DNA of 64,000 nucleotides from Astropecten irregularis (lineage: Eukaryota > Echinodermata > Asteroidea > Paxillosida > Astropectinidae). The notes below the pieces were generated by a model. The model was not told the origin of the DNA, made no database searches, and saw only the letters and a list, made by a program, of their open reading frames with translations. Shown in pieces: positions 51,407 through 61,491 of the stretch (position 1 is the first letter of the stretch; each line of letters opens with the position of its first letter). The position numbers and the translations under genes are program-made. Location: the NCBI GenBank assembly GCA_963971285.1, contig OZ020254.1, forward strand, positions 992,001 to 1,056,000, written 5' to 3'.

Positions 51407-51488
51407 CTGCAGAAATAGAAAAGAGAGAAAAGTCAGATCAAGAAATTCTCCAAAGGGTGCTTAGCAGGGCAAAGGGAGAGGTACTAAC

Positions 51489-51542
51489 CTGATAATTTGG
51501 GTACTGTTGTTGGCCCTGATCTTGATATGCGTACGACTCCAT
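51489..51542 (-). CDS. TIAL1: TIA-1/TIAR RNA-binding protein, exon 1 (N-terminal leader)
   Basis: Codes for MESYAYQDQGQQQYPNYQ and ends CAG|gttagt in phase 0. The ATG has a favourable context (gcagcaATGG). An in-frame ATG 81 bp upstream (51623) would add 27 basic residues, but its context is weaker and the extension looks non-coding, so I chose the inner start. The leader is rich in Gln and Tyr and longer than the short acidic leader of human TIAR, which suggests lineage-specific sequence. The four exons found give 93 residues: leader plus complete RRM1. Whether the gene is the TIA1 or the TIAL1 ortholog cannot be decided, because invertebrates usually have one member. Confidence 0.82.
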
Positions 51543-52559
51543 TGCTGCAGCTATATGTCGTCGTATATGTAATTTGCGACTGCGCAGTGCAAAGCAACGT
51601 GGGTAATATTGCAAAGATGGCATCAGCTGGTTTCGCTGGTTCGCGCCTCAGCACGTGTGCGATGGATTAAAATGACTGGACGGAACCAGTTTGACGGCCA
51701 AACCGTAGGAACGGAATAGTACGGCAGTCCGTAAATGACATCCCATCCCAACAATCTTAGTGGCAATATTTTCTGTTATTCTGAGTCGAGTATTGTACCT
51801 ACTTATCTTGTTTCTTGTAGTTTCCACTTCTAAAAGGTCCTCCAGGGACTATACTGAGTTGACGAGAGTGATCTACCGGTATTGTTTTATGGTTGAAGTA
51901 AAATAGGTTTGATGGAGGGCTTCTAATAAAGGCTGGGGTTAAAGTTACAGACTTGTATCATTTTGGGTATATTCCAAAGTTGTGGTTTCAGGGAAGAAGG
52001 ATTGAAAGTATGGAGTAGACATTATGTGGTGCTGGTATCTTCAAAGACTAGAACTGAGACAAGTGCACATTTAATCGGCTAAACGATCTGGTTGGGAATT
52101 TGCAAACTGAAGAACCGAAACCACAATTTTGATAAAAGGCTGAACCAGTCCGCGTCTCTGCCTTTGCTTGAAATAGACTTGGTGTTATATAATGTAATAA
52201 CCAACTGTAAAACTAACTAAAACGGATTCATTATTCAGCAAATATCCCAGCACTTAGGGATCTAGTTGACTAAATAGTTAAACATAGGCCTAAAGTTGGC
52301 TCACTGCCACTGGGGTAATGAGATATATTATTATATATTATTATATTATTATAGTCACATTATTATCTAAGCAGAATGTCTAGTGACCTTTAAGATTGTT
52401 TGATGTGATTAATAATCCATTTTGAAGATGACCCTCTTTTCCAATTTACCAGCAAACCCTTCTCAGCAGGTGTACTGTTACAGCAAGAATGTTTACCCGA
52501 CTTAGATGTTCTTTTAATCTCGATAATTGGTATGGCATGTAATGGGCGCCGTAGAAACT
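51543..52559. other. 5' flank of the TIAR gene; no gene seen
   Basis: The first 120 bp upstream of exon 1 are richer in CpG (tgcgactgcgcagtgcaaag at 51576-51595, gttcgcgcctcagcacgtg at 51640) and probably hold the promoter and 5' UTR. TATA is not evident. Beyond that the sequence is AT-rich, with an ATT microsatellite at 52324-52355. Confidence 0.5.
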
Positions 52560-53074
52560 GGGGCCAATTTCATAGAGCAAAAAATTGCTTAAAGGTAATA
52601 TCATACTTTGGTTTTTATCAAAGTGAGATTCATGGGCAAAAATATCAAGACAGATACAGCAACAGTCATCTGTGGAAATTTCAGTCCCATACGGTGCCTA
52701 CTTTTTGAGAAAACAGTGAAAAACAGGCACAGTAATTCTTAAGTCTTTTCTCTTTTATTTTTGATCTTGTAAAACGGATCAAAAGATTTCCGGTCGTTGT
52801 TTTACTAGTATTTCTGGACAAGTACACCATTTTTTTAACGGGATGTTTCTACCACCACCATCTTCATACCCTGTAAGTTATACGTAAATCTGTGAACATT
52901 TCTGTTTTGGTTCCTTACCGAAGTATGATACTACCTTTAAGCATGAAAAGTCTGCCTTGATCAAACAGGATCGCCAACCAAATTTCACAATTCACAAAGG
53001 GTTTTGGCTGGCATACTGATTTTATATACTGTACCAAGGATTTTGGTGCTTAAGCAAATTATGAAATTGGCCCC
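52560..53074 (+). mobile_element. GGGGCCAATTTCAT element, copy C, interrupted by a MITE
   Basis: Ends GGGGCCAATTTCAT and ATGAAATTGGCCCC are intact. The interior matches the copies at 1161 and 2737 (ggctggcatactgattttat, accaagg, ggtgcttaagca). It is split at 'attgcTTAA' by a 344-bp insertion plus a repeated TTAA, then resumes 'gcatgaaaag'. Removing the insertion and one TTAA restores a continuous element. Confidence 0.85.
52589..52940 (+). mobile_element. TTAA-flanked MITE, family 2, nested insertion
   Basis: TTAA at 52589-52592 and 52937-52940 encloses terminal repeats AGGTAATATCATACTTTGG and CCGAAGTATGATACTACCT, which match inverted except at two positions. The host element on both sides shows that TTAA is the duplicated target. 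The interior has no transposase. TTAA duplication is known for the piggyBac and Kolobok superfamilies, and the ends alone do not decide between them. Confidence 0.92.
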
Positions 53075-53927
53075 TGATCATTTCATTCAATAATGTCTCC
53101 ATGAATGTTCATAGGATTATTTTTAACCTTGAACGTTTGGTAGTCGATAGATTAGATTCTAATTAGTGATCATATTCGGGCTTCTTTGTTGTGTGTTCTT
53201 TCTTATGGATTCGTGTCACTCGGTCTGTTCATCAAATGGCAATTCTTGGTTCTGAATGTCGCTGCACTCCAAGGCCAGCCTGGTGAAGCCACACAAGCCC
53301 AGGGCTTTATAGCCCACAGAACGTCCTTGCCGATACACTGACTGTCCATTAATATAATACTAAACTGCATTATTTTATGATTCTACACGGTCCATGTATA
53401 AGCTCTATGCAACGGTCCGCTGCACAACATTATGTATTATTGCTTGTCGTACACAAACCATCAAATGGCCACAGAAACAAGGCAAAAACGTGGGGTCTGT
53501 GCATATTGTAGTGGTAATTATGTATTTTGTAAACGCTCTGTTCATTTTGAGACTGTTTTTCAGACGTGTGTTGTTCTTTTGAGATAATAGGATGGCATGT
53601 TTAATTTATTTACTGATAGACTTATTATCTATACTTGGGAAGCCATTTAGTTTTTAAAAAAATTCTCATTTTGAGACCCAGTGAACAATTGTAACAGTTA
53701 AGAAAATATTAGTTAAAAACATCAAAAAGCGCATAATTAAACACAAAAATACAGAAAAATACATAAAATGATAAAAACAAAAATACAAACAAATTACAAA
53801 GAATGAAATACCAAAGAATTAAAAATTGTACTCAGAAATGGATCAATACTCTCTCAATCTAAAAGAGCAAAAATAAACTCACTTCCAATAATAAATCTTA
53901 TATAAATTAAAAATAAATGGGACATGT
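53075..53927. other. No gene seen
   Basis: AT-rich sequence with A-rich stretches at 53700-53900. No supported feature. Confidence 0.45.
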
Positions 53928-54300
53928 TTAAAGGTATAATACATGATTGGTATATAAAGGTCACAGAACATTAACAGCATTCACACTTTGTCTGATGACA
54001 CGTACACGAAATGTGAAGATTTGAGCTCAATTGGACACCCGATCGGCGAGTCACAAAAAAAATCAGGGACAAACCGACTTAATATTTTTATAAAACATAA
54101 AGAATGGTTTAATCTTACCCGAGATCAAAACTGTTTTCCGTCTTTGTTTTACTAATTTCTCGATAAATATACCACTTCAGCTGGAAATATTTTAACGGTA
54201 TTTTTCTACCGGCACCATGCATCTTCATAACCTGAAAGTTAAACGTAAATCTGTGAACATTTCTGTTTGGGTATGTTACCAATCCTCTACTGTACCTTTA
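53928..54300 (+). mobile_element. TTAA-type MITE, family 1
   Basis: TTAA then AGGTATAATACATGATTGG at the left. CCAATCCTCTACTGTACCT at the right is followed by TTAG, a decayed TTAA. Shares the family-1 body (cagaaca...cactcacactttgtctgat, gagctcaatt, gagtcac, aagaatggttt, ctgtgaacatttctgtttgg). Confidence 0.88.
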
Positions 54301-55383
54301 GCAATAATTACATTTTTAAAATAAATATAGAATGAATATTACATTAATCATTGTTGTTGTTGTTATTTTTCTGATCCTTGTATCTTCCTCACCTTATTCC
54401 TTAAAAAAAAAATTCAAATTCGTAAACGTTCCTCCCATCACTAATAACAGTGCACATTCACCTCGAATGCAAAAAAAAAAGCCCAGAGAAATTAGAAAAA
54501 TGAAATAAAGAAAAAATGAATTGAACAAAGAAATTAGAAAAGGATCCCTTTTAGAGCTGATTGATGAAATTTAAAAACAGAAACAAATACTTGGAACAGA
54601 GATGTGGACATATTTAATTGTGAGCGGGAGTATTGCAGCCTCCCCAGATGGTCAGTGTGCGATGCAGCAGGCAGGCTGATGCCCCCGACAGGACTGGTTG
54701 TGAATTGCCAGGTGGATATAATGAGCCAACGACTCCATTGTTGTGTCTGGTTGTGACTGTACGTGTGCTAGACCTTCAACAATTAATTGTTCACGGGTCT
54801 GTGGGTTTGAATTGACGCACGTGTTGTACTTCAAGGTCACGGCTGATTCACCCTATGGACACGTGTGTGATTTTGAGTTGTGCATGTGTCGTAACAGTCA
54901 TAAATAACCCAGGTTATTTTATGTCTATGGGATACGGAGAGCAAACAACTAGGAAAGAGCGCCACCATGCGTCAAAACGGAAAGAAATATTTGATATTAT
55001 TTTTTGGTATTGACCTTCAGGAATGAATTGCAACGTTCAAGGTTAGTTTTGCCGAGGTCCGGTGTGGACATGAACAATAACTCCAGTCTTTAAACAAAAT
55101 AATACGCGTTAATTATTATAATTACCAAGAATCGGTACTTAGGCAGAATTTCCCATTGTGAACTAAAAAAAAAACCCTTCTTTTCCCCTTGTTAGGAAAC
55201 TAAGCTGAACCAAACGTTGAGACAATTGTTTTCGACTACGAGAAAAAAAGAATTTCGGATTTAAAAATTCTTTCTAGCTTTCGAAAATTCGAGAAAAAAA
55301 ATTGACATCGAAATGCCTCCCCATTGACCGATGTCTCCCAAATGTTAAGATGTTTACCAGTTTCTCCCTAAAAATGAATGTAA
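54301..55383. other. No gene seen; weak exon-like stretch
   Basis: A minus-strand frame at 54840-54652 follows a plausible acceptor (ttcaaacccacag) but has no recognisable domain and no matched donor. An ATG in a perfect GCCACCATG context at 54967 opens only 19 codons. Neither is called as a gene. Confidence 0.4.
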
Positions 55384-55673
55384 TTAAAGGTACAATACAT
55401 GATTGGATAAGGCCACAGACAGCACTCACACTTTGTCTGATCCAGCATGTACATGAAATAATAAACCTGTGAGTCACGGGAAAACAGCGAAAACCAGACT
55501 CAATTTTTCTTATAAAACATGGAGATCAAAACAGTTTTCGGTCTTTGTTTTACTAATTTCTGGATAAATACACCATTTCCGGCGGAAACGGAAACGTTTT
55601 TTTCCCCTCCTATCTCAATCTTCATAATCTGAAAGTTATACGTAAATCTGTGAACATTTCTGCTTGGGTATGT
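55384..55673 (+). mobile_element. MITE family 1, 3'-truncated
   Basis: Starts TTAA then AGGTACAATACATGATTGG and follows the family-1 body to 'ttctgcttgggtatgt', where similarity stops before the right terminal repeat. Confidence 0.82.
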
Positions 55674-55979
55674 ATTTCTTCACCCGTGCCTATGCACGGA
55701 GAAACGACTCTTCTCATAATATGAAAATAAAAGATGTTTGAACTGTTCGAAATAGATCCCTACCTATTCAACTATTGTATTATATTTCGTTGTTTTCTGC
55801 TTTATTTTCCATTGAGGTGTGTCTTCACCCATCAAGCAAAGTTGATCCAAATGAAAGGACACCAAAAAAAATGACACCAATCTCCTTTAAATTGGCATAG
55901 ATGCCTTCACGAGCGTCAATGCATGGACTCGCACGCAACATTTGTCCTCGAGGATCATGACTGACGGTATTTCACTCAC
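55674..55979. other. No further feature seen
   Basis: AT-rich sequence that would be the start of an intron if the exon at 55980-56019 is real. Confidence 0.4.
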
Positions 55980-56019
55980 CTTTACCATCTCCATCTCCGC
56001 TGTTCTCTTCAGCCGACAT
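55980..56019 (-). CDS. Candidate first coding exon of an unidentified gene
   Basis: The minus strand reads MSAEENSGDGDGK followed by one base (G) and a consensus donor (AAAG|gtgagt), so the exon ends in phase 1. The composition (acidic, Ser/Gly-rich, Met-Ser start) resembles the initiator peptides of many nuclear and RNA-binding proteins but does not identify one. The ATG follows an AT-rich 5' sequence with no upstream in-frame extension. It could be the first exon of a separate gene or an alternative first exon of the TIAR transcript unit further left. It cannot splice directly to TIAR exon 2 (phase 0) or exon 3 (phase 2). No matching phase-1 exon was found. Confidence 0.45.
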
Positions 56020-56085
56020 TTATATCGGAAATTGATATAATAAGGGGTCTACATCGTAGTCATTCGGTCTCAACAGGAGCCGGGC

Positions 56086-56505
56086 TAAAGGGATATAACT
56101 TCATATTTTGGTTCTTGTCAAAGAAATGTAGATTCATTGGCAAAAATATCAAGAATGATACAATATAATATGATGAAGTAGTTGTTGCTACGAAAGATTA
56201 TTCACATGTTAAACTCTATTACTCAATAAAGTTCATGCTACTTGGATTTTCCCAGTTTATATTGTTATCTGACTGACACGGCTACCCACCATTAAATAAA
56301 AAAGATAACGTAACAGTTTCCTGTGAAATCACATACGATGCCCACTTTTTTAGAAAACGGGAAAAAATCTTTTTTTTTTATCTCACCCAGTGATCAAAAC
56401 TGTTTTTGGTCTTTGGTTGTATACTCTTTCTGGATAAATACAGCATTTCAGGCACAAAATCTTAACGGCATGTTTCTACCATCACCATCTTTAAACTAGT
56501 AAACT
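56086..56505 (+). mobile_element. MITE family 2, interrupted and 3'-truncated
   Basis: The left part (taaagggatataacttcatattttgg ... ggcaaaaatatcaagaa) and the right part (agataacgtaacagtttcctgtg ... tttctaccatcaccatct) match the copy at 52589. About 150 bp of unrelated sequence (about 56160-56307) separates them. The right terminal repeat is missing. Confidence 0.75.
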
Positions 56506-56893
56506 TAAACTCTATTAATTAAACACTATTTGAGAGATTGTTATAACCGTGCAATGGTCCAAGGTCACCATAGATTTGTCTTTAAACAAGAGCACATCTA
56601 ATTTAAGCCAAAAAACTGGAAGATTCTATAGTTTGTAAATCATTTTCCTTTAAGTTAATAAGAAGCAACACATTTAGCATTTGTTTGCATAATTACAATT
56701 TTCTCCAGCCGTAGTTCACCCACAAAAAAACGTCAGCATATAAGTACTTCTCAATTTAAGAGGTGATGGTGGGTACAACAAACTAAGTATTGCTCTAAGG
56801 CAATGGGAAAGTTATTACATCTACTTAATCAAAATACCATCCAATATGACGGAAAGTGATAGCAAGCCCCACTCACACGAAGATTGTGGCGAG
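56506..56893. other. No feature seen
   Basis: AT-rich sequence between the repeat and the promoter-like cluster. Confidence 0.4.
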
Positions 56894-56924
56894 CACGTGA
56901 TTGGCTAAGAGGGACGTGACGTCA
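56894..56924. promoter_or_regulatory. E-box, CCAAT box and CRE cluster
   Basis: Within 31 bp lie CACGTG (56894-56899, an E-box), ATTGG (56900-56904, an inverted CCAAT box) and the perfect CRE palindrome TGACGTCA (56917-56924). Such sites are typical of animal promoters. The cluster is 136 bp upstream of a TATA-like box, 656 bp upstream of the heat-shock protein ATG and about 875 bp upstream of the minus-strand candidate exon. I saw no heat-shock element (alternating GAA/TTC pentamers) between here and the ATG. Confidence 0.6.
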
Positions 56925-57059
56925 GCACCCCTACTGTCTAGCTACCTCCTCCATGCTGGAATGCCAAGCTATTTGCCCATTGACTAAAGCCGAGATTTAT
57001 TATTGATGGACGTGAGCAACAAGTCAACTATTTCTCCATCTGCTTATTTTCGTCTTGGA

Positions 57060-57066
57060 TATATAA
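57060..57066 (+). promoter_or_regulatory. TATA-like box
   Basis: TATATAA, 514 bp upstream of the heat-shock ATG. If used, transcription would begin near 57090 and the leader would be about 490 bp or contain an intron. A plausible acceptor (cgttgttgtag) stands 9 bp before the ATG and gt donors lie near 57098. A weaker TTTATA lies at 57371. Confidence 0.4.
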
Positions 57067-57579
57067 TGTGTGTGTGTGCTTGCATTATGTCAAGGTATTT
57101 CGAGGTATCGTTGATCGAAAAGGGTACATACTGCGTGGTGGCATTTTTGCTCCGCCAGCAGAATCTGCGGGAGGCCCTGGCAATACACGAATGAGCTGGA
57201 CCGGTTTTTTTTTTCTCCTTGGAGAAGCAGAAGCACATACCGGGGATGCTGGTGTTGGGTTACGCTTTCGGCTCGCGCTGCGTGCCTTCTTCTTGGGAGC
57301 TGCCGGTGCTGCTGCCTTAACTCGCACACATTGCATCACATGTAGGCCTACACAGGCTAGGACGGCATCTTTATACCAGACTGCAGACGCACGATCCATC
57401 ACCCTACCATCATCATCCCTCATTACTGAGGTGAACATCCCCGCATCCACACGTCCGCGCACGGAGATGTGAAGTAGGCCTACTAACCGCAAAGTACGCA
57501 GTGCTTCCACTACCCAGCGCGGACACTTAGGACACTTAGGATCGTTTGAGGGACGGTATACGTTGTTGTAGCAGCAGCC

Positions 57580-58401
57580 ATGGCCGGAATGAACATTGAG
57601 ATAAAGATCCCGTTGAACCACCCTCGTGTGGAGTACAGCATCCAGGGCGGTGATGGCAGCTCCAGTCCCATCATTGTTTCCTCCAACATGCCGACAGCGT
57701 CCAGACCTATGATTACCAGGCAGGTTTACACCACCGGCAGCCCCCATCAGACCACGGTGGAATCGGCTACACAGAGGACTTCCTCCGGCCGACGGGTGGA
57801 GGTAAACGTCCAGCCCTCCCCCGTCACCAAACCCACGCTATACAAGGGTTACTACGTTACATCGCCTCAGGGCCAACCCATGATCATCAGTTCGCCGACG
57901 GAGTCCACGGCGTCGTCGATGGTAGGACAGCCTAACTTCACCACCAAAATTGTCAATCCTCCCCCGTCGGAGGCACCAGAGCCCGCTCGCCAGTCCAGCA
58001 AGGTCGAGTGCGACGAGCACAGGTTCATGGTCACCCTGGATGTAAGCCAGTACCGTCCGGAGGACGTGGAGGTTAAAGTCAAGGACAACAAGCTGACGGT
58101 GCACGCTGAGCAGAGGGAGGGCAACACGGCCACGGGCTTCGTCCAGAGGGAGTACTACCGCCAGTACACCCTACCCGAGGACGTGGACGTCAGCCAGGTC
58201 AAGTGCTACCTGTCGGAGACGAAAGTTCTGACCGTGGAGATACCGCGAGTGCCCCTGACCGACCCACGGGAGAGACAGATACCCATCATGATGATGGGCG
58301 GCAACCAGAATCCCACCGGAGGTGGAGGGACCGCGCCCGGGAAGCGTGCCTACTTTGTGGAGGAGATGAATACCAGTGATGCCGACTCGTACAGGAAATG
58401 A
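57580..58401 (+). CDS. Small heat-shock protein (alpha-crystallin family)
   Basis: ATP-independent chaperone of 273 residues that would hold unfolded clients for refolding. Residues 1-140 form a long N-terminal region rich in Ser, Thr and Pro with no signal peptide. Residues 142-224 are the alpha-crystallin domain: CDEHRFMVTLDVSQYRPEDV, then VKVKDNKLTVHAEQRE, then FVQREYYRQYTLPEDVD and VLTVEIPRV. Arg190 and Arg194 align with the two conserved arginines of the REFHRKY motif of alphaB-crystallin. The C-terminal tail has IPI (234-236), the I-x-I motif that docks between subunits, and a GGGG linker. At 273 residues it is longer than the roughly 175-200 of vertebrate HSPB1 and HSPB5, owing to the N-terminus. 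The reading frame is intronless, CpG- and GC-rich, and starts in a good context (gcagccATGG). The nearest named ortholog is not decidable. Confidence 0.95.
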   Translation: MAGMNIEIKIPLNHPRVEYSIQGGDGSSSPIIVSSNMPTASRPMITRQVYTTGSPHQTTVESATQRTSSGRRVEVNVQPSPVTKPTLYKGYYVTSPQGQPMIISSPTESTASSMVGQPNFTTKIVNPPPSEAPEPARQSSKVECDEHRFMVTLDVSQYRPEDVEVKVKDNKLTVHAEQREGNTATGFVQREYYRQYTLPEDVDVSQVKCYLSETKVLTVEIPRVPLTDPRERQIPIMMMGGNQNPTGGGGTAPGKRAYFVEEMNTSDADSYRK

Positions 58402-59029
58402 ATCTCAACATGCCTCAACGAACACGTAAGCATGGATGTAATTTAGGCTATAGTGACTTATAAAAACTCAAAAAAATAATGTTGATTTCAACTCTAGCCG
58501 TCATATCATAAGTCGGCAGACACTTATACGCACAGCATGATGAATGAAAACCGTACAATGTCTGACCTTGACTCATAGCCCGAATAATCTGCATTCAGTT
58601 CGTCAAGGCTCAACGGCAGCCGATGAAGGAAAAGCCAATGAATTCTAATCTCAGTCTCTGGGTTTATTAGTTTAACGCATTACAGCCATATTTGAGTCTT
58701 ATTCCTGTCATATTCAAAACGAAAAGGAAAAGTGAGAGTCGGGAGTGGAGGTTGGAGTGAAAGTGGTGAGAGTGCAGGGATATTAACAATCGTCATTTGT
58801 CATTAACTGCGTCGTAAAGTGACTGCCTTAAAATAGACGATCGGTATTTATCTTGCCTTCTGATTTCAGAGAGTATTTTTACGGTCATACCGCGACTGCG
58901 TCTATCACATTATACTTAAATGGCGCGTAAATCGTCAGTGACATTATTCGATAGACTGTGTGCGGCACCTTGACTTATCAATCTCGACGGCATCGTAAAA
59001 CCCCTAATAAGCAAGGAACATTACACTCC
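58402..59029 (+). other. Probable 3' UTR of the small heat-shock gene
   Basis: Non-coding sequence between the stop codon and the first good polyadenylation hexamer. A GTAAG at 58426-58430 could serve as a donor, but nothing indicates an intron. Confidence 0.5.
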
Positions 59030-59035
59030 AATAAA
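59030..59035 (+). terminator. Polyadenylation signal AATAAA
   Basis: The first canonical AATAAA after the heat-shock stop codon, 629 bp downstream, in 'ctccAATAAAaatg'. Confidence 0.5.
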
Positions 59036-59717
59036 AATGTCGAGGCCGCGCCACCGACCCTTAATGGAATGGCACGCCGGTCGCGTCGGCACAGCACTTT
59101 TCGCACGTAGCCGTACCAATTTCATCCTGGGGCCCCCGCTTACTAAAGTACCGTAGCATCGTCATGGTATACTATTCCCGTAAATGTTCATTTGCTCATG
59201 GGATGGCGCGGACGACCAATGTGCACCGAGAACTTGAAGTCATTACTGGTGAAGAATGTGGGTCTGGTGCGGCATATTTGCACAGTAAACTAATACAGTG
59301 TCAATATGGATCCGCCACGGGGGATCATGGCTTGCAGAGATTGAGATACGACACATGGTGCCATCTCGGACGGGCGACCGAAGACGACATAACGCAGAGT
59401 AGAAAATGATGATACATCAAGAAAGTGATGTATTCCAGGCGGTTGAGTTGGGAAGGGGCGTATTCCGTGATTGAACAGGTTTCATTAAGGCATCTTTATA
59501 GCATCTTTTTTGGGTTCAGTTCGAGTTCGCGCTTTTTGCACGGTCGTGCTTTAATATTTTGCATTCCTGAGCAAGTACAGCCAACGGTCAACCAGCATCG
59601 CGTTTTCAGGCGTTGTACGCATTACGCGCAAAGTCCCATGTGTCTGAAACCGGAAATGAAATAAATACTTGAGACAAGTCTAAGGAAGATGGTAGTGAGA
59701 ATCTTGCGCGGGCAGTT
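59036..59717. other. No gene seen
   Basis: CpG-containing but non-coding sequence. Frames at 59164-59409 and 59425-59664 show no recognisable domain. Confidence 0.4.
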
Positions 59718-59972
59718 GGGGCCTTTCTCAAAGCTCGGCTCCGGCGTGGCTCAGGCTCCGGCTCATTCCATTTCGTGAATGCATTTTAAAATTATGGGTA
59801 GGGCCTATCAAAATAAAGGCTTTTGGCTACGGTTCGGAAGTAGATTCTCTGGTTTGAAAAAGAAAACAGAACTTCAGCTTCTATGATAAACCACAACCTA
59901 TATTTTCAGCAAATGGATGACAGAGACGAAGCCGGAGCCTGAGCCGGAGCCGAGGTTTGAGCCTAAGGGCCC
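59718..59972 (+). mobile_element. Inverted-repeat element with AGCTCGGCTCCGGC ends
   Basis: The left end GGGGCCTTTCTCAAAGCTCG, then GCTCCGGC, is matched inverted by the right end GCCGGAGCCGAGGTTTGAGC followed by CTAAGGGCCC. The interior matches the partial minus-strand copy at 20416. No coding capacity. Confidence 0.8.
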
Positions 59973-60785
59973 TTAAGTATGTGAAACTTTCGGATTCGAT
60001 GTCAAAAGACTTACAGAGAGTGAATGAGTGGAGGGTAGAAAGATGTTTAGTTTGTAGAGAGGACAGCATGGTTTAAGAGGAAGTTATCATGGAGGAACGT
60101 GCGGAGTATATGTCACTGAGTTTTGTTATTAATAATAATTACAAATGGGGGTATTTGAGAGACACATAAGTGTCTAAAAGTGGACATTAGGGAAACATTT
60201 AAGGAGACTTTTCGATGTCACTCTAAGGTACCAGCTACCTTTTAAAGACATATTTGTATTGTCCATATTTTAATATTAGACAGAGAATGCTCTCAATAAA
60301 CATATGTCATTTTGAAGTTCATTGGTTTGGAGGTTGTTTAGAAATAGGTAAGTAAAGTTTGTGCACGACCCTATGGGAAAGTCTCCAGTAGGTCCCATCC
60401 TCGGTTATAATAAGTATTATAGTTATCACTGGTCACAATCACATAGGTTTATCACGTGTTTGTCACATTTCCTCATCAAAGTGAGATTAGAAATTACAAT
60501 TGCAGCGATTGCGCAATCATCATAATTATTTCAATTAACATATTTCTGACATCAAAGTATATCGAATTTTCCCTTCTGATTTTCATGAATGATATATAAA
60601 GTGCTTCTTCATTATAATCAAAGACATCTGTAAAATATTAAATTAATGTACAAACGTTGATATAATATTTATTATTTGATATGTTCATGATTTCAAAATG
60701 TAAAAAAAAAAAAAAAGATAATAACGAAAAAAGTGTAAAAGCTAGACACGAATTTGTTATTTTGTGATCAATATTAAATCAATGA
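59973..60785. other. No gene seen
   Basis: AT-rich sequence with no supported feature. Confidence 0.4.
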
Positions 60786-60930
60786 CCAGGGATCGATTTC
60801 ACGAAGCCCTACGATCAATCGTTACTCGAGTTACGAAGGATAACCCATCGTATCCTATGTAGGGCTGCAATGCATCATAAGACGTACGATTGATCGTAAG
60901 TTACGATGGGTTTGGTGAAATCGGCCCAGG
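60786..60930 (+). mobile_element. Palindromic MITE, best copy of the CCCTACGATC family
   Basis: CCAGGGATCGATTTCACGAA at the left is matched inverted by the right end (ggtgaaatcggcccagg). The inner arms cctacgatcaatcgttactc and gattgatcgtaagttacgat are also complementary. 145 bp, no coding sequence. Confidence 0.85.
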
Positions 60931-61154
60931 ACATTCATTTTAGATCAGATGTCGTTCCACAGGAATCGTAAACAAAAACAAGTTCGTGTTTACTTTGTTG
61001 TGAATAATTAATCTTAAAAGAATGGGAAAATAATGAAATTGTTGACTTCTCTATAGAAACAGAAAATAATAATGGCTGCTTAATACTATTGGTTCAGCTG
61101 AATGCATGAAACAGTTTGCGAAATATGTAAATAGAAACGTCTGTTAATTTAATC
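60931..61154. other. No feature seen
   Basis: AT-rich gap between two mobile elements. Confidence 0.4.
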
Positions 61155-61491
61155 TTAAAGGTATAATACATTATTGGTAAAGGTAACAGAACAGTACTCA
61201 AACTATGTCTGATTGTATGAAATGATAAACCTGTGAACATTTGAGCTCAATCGGACATCTGAGTCACGAGAAAGTGGCGAAAACCCGATTCAATTTTTCT
61301 TATAAAATATAAAGACTGGTTTTTCTGTCTTTGTTTTATTAATTTCTTGATAAATACACCATTTCAGGCGGAAATATGTTAACAAATAACAGCATATTTC
61401 TAACAGCACCAAGTTCATACCATGAAAGTTATACGTAAATCTGTGAACATTTCTGTTTGGGTAGGTTACCAATCCGATACTGTACCTTTAA
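61155..61491 (+). mobile_element. TTAA-flanked MITE, family 1
   Basis: TTAA at both ends (61155-61158, 61488-61491), with AGGTATAATACATTATTGG at the left and CCAATCCGATACTGTACCT at the right. The body is that of the family but slightly shorter. Confidence 0.9.

Noticed and set aside
54652-54840. Minus-strand frame after a plausible acceptor
   Set aside because: No donor, no recognisable protein similarity, and it cannot follow the candidate exon at 55980 because that phase meets an immediate stop.
54967-55026. ATG in a perfect GCCACCATG context
   Set aside because: It opens only 19 codons before a stop, with no consensus donor inside.
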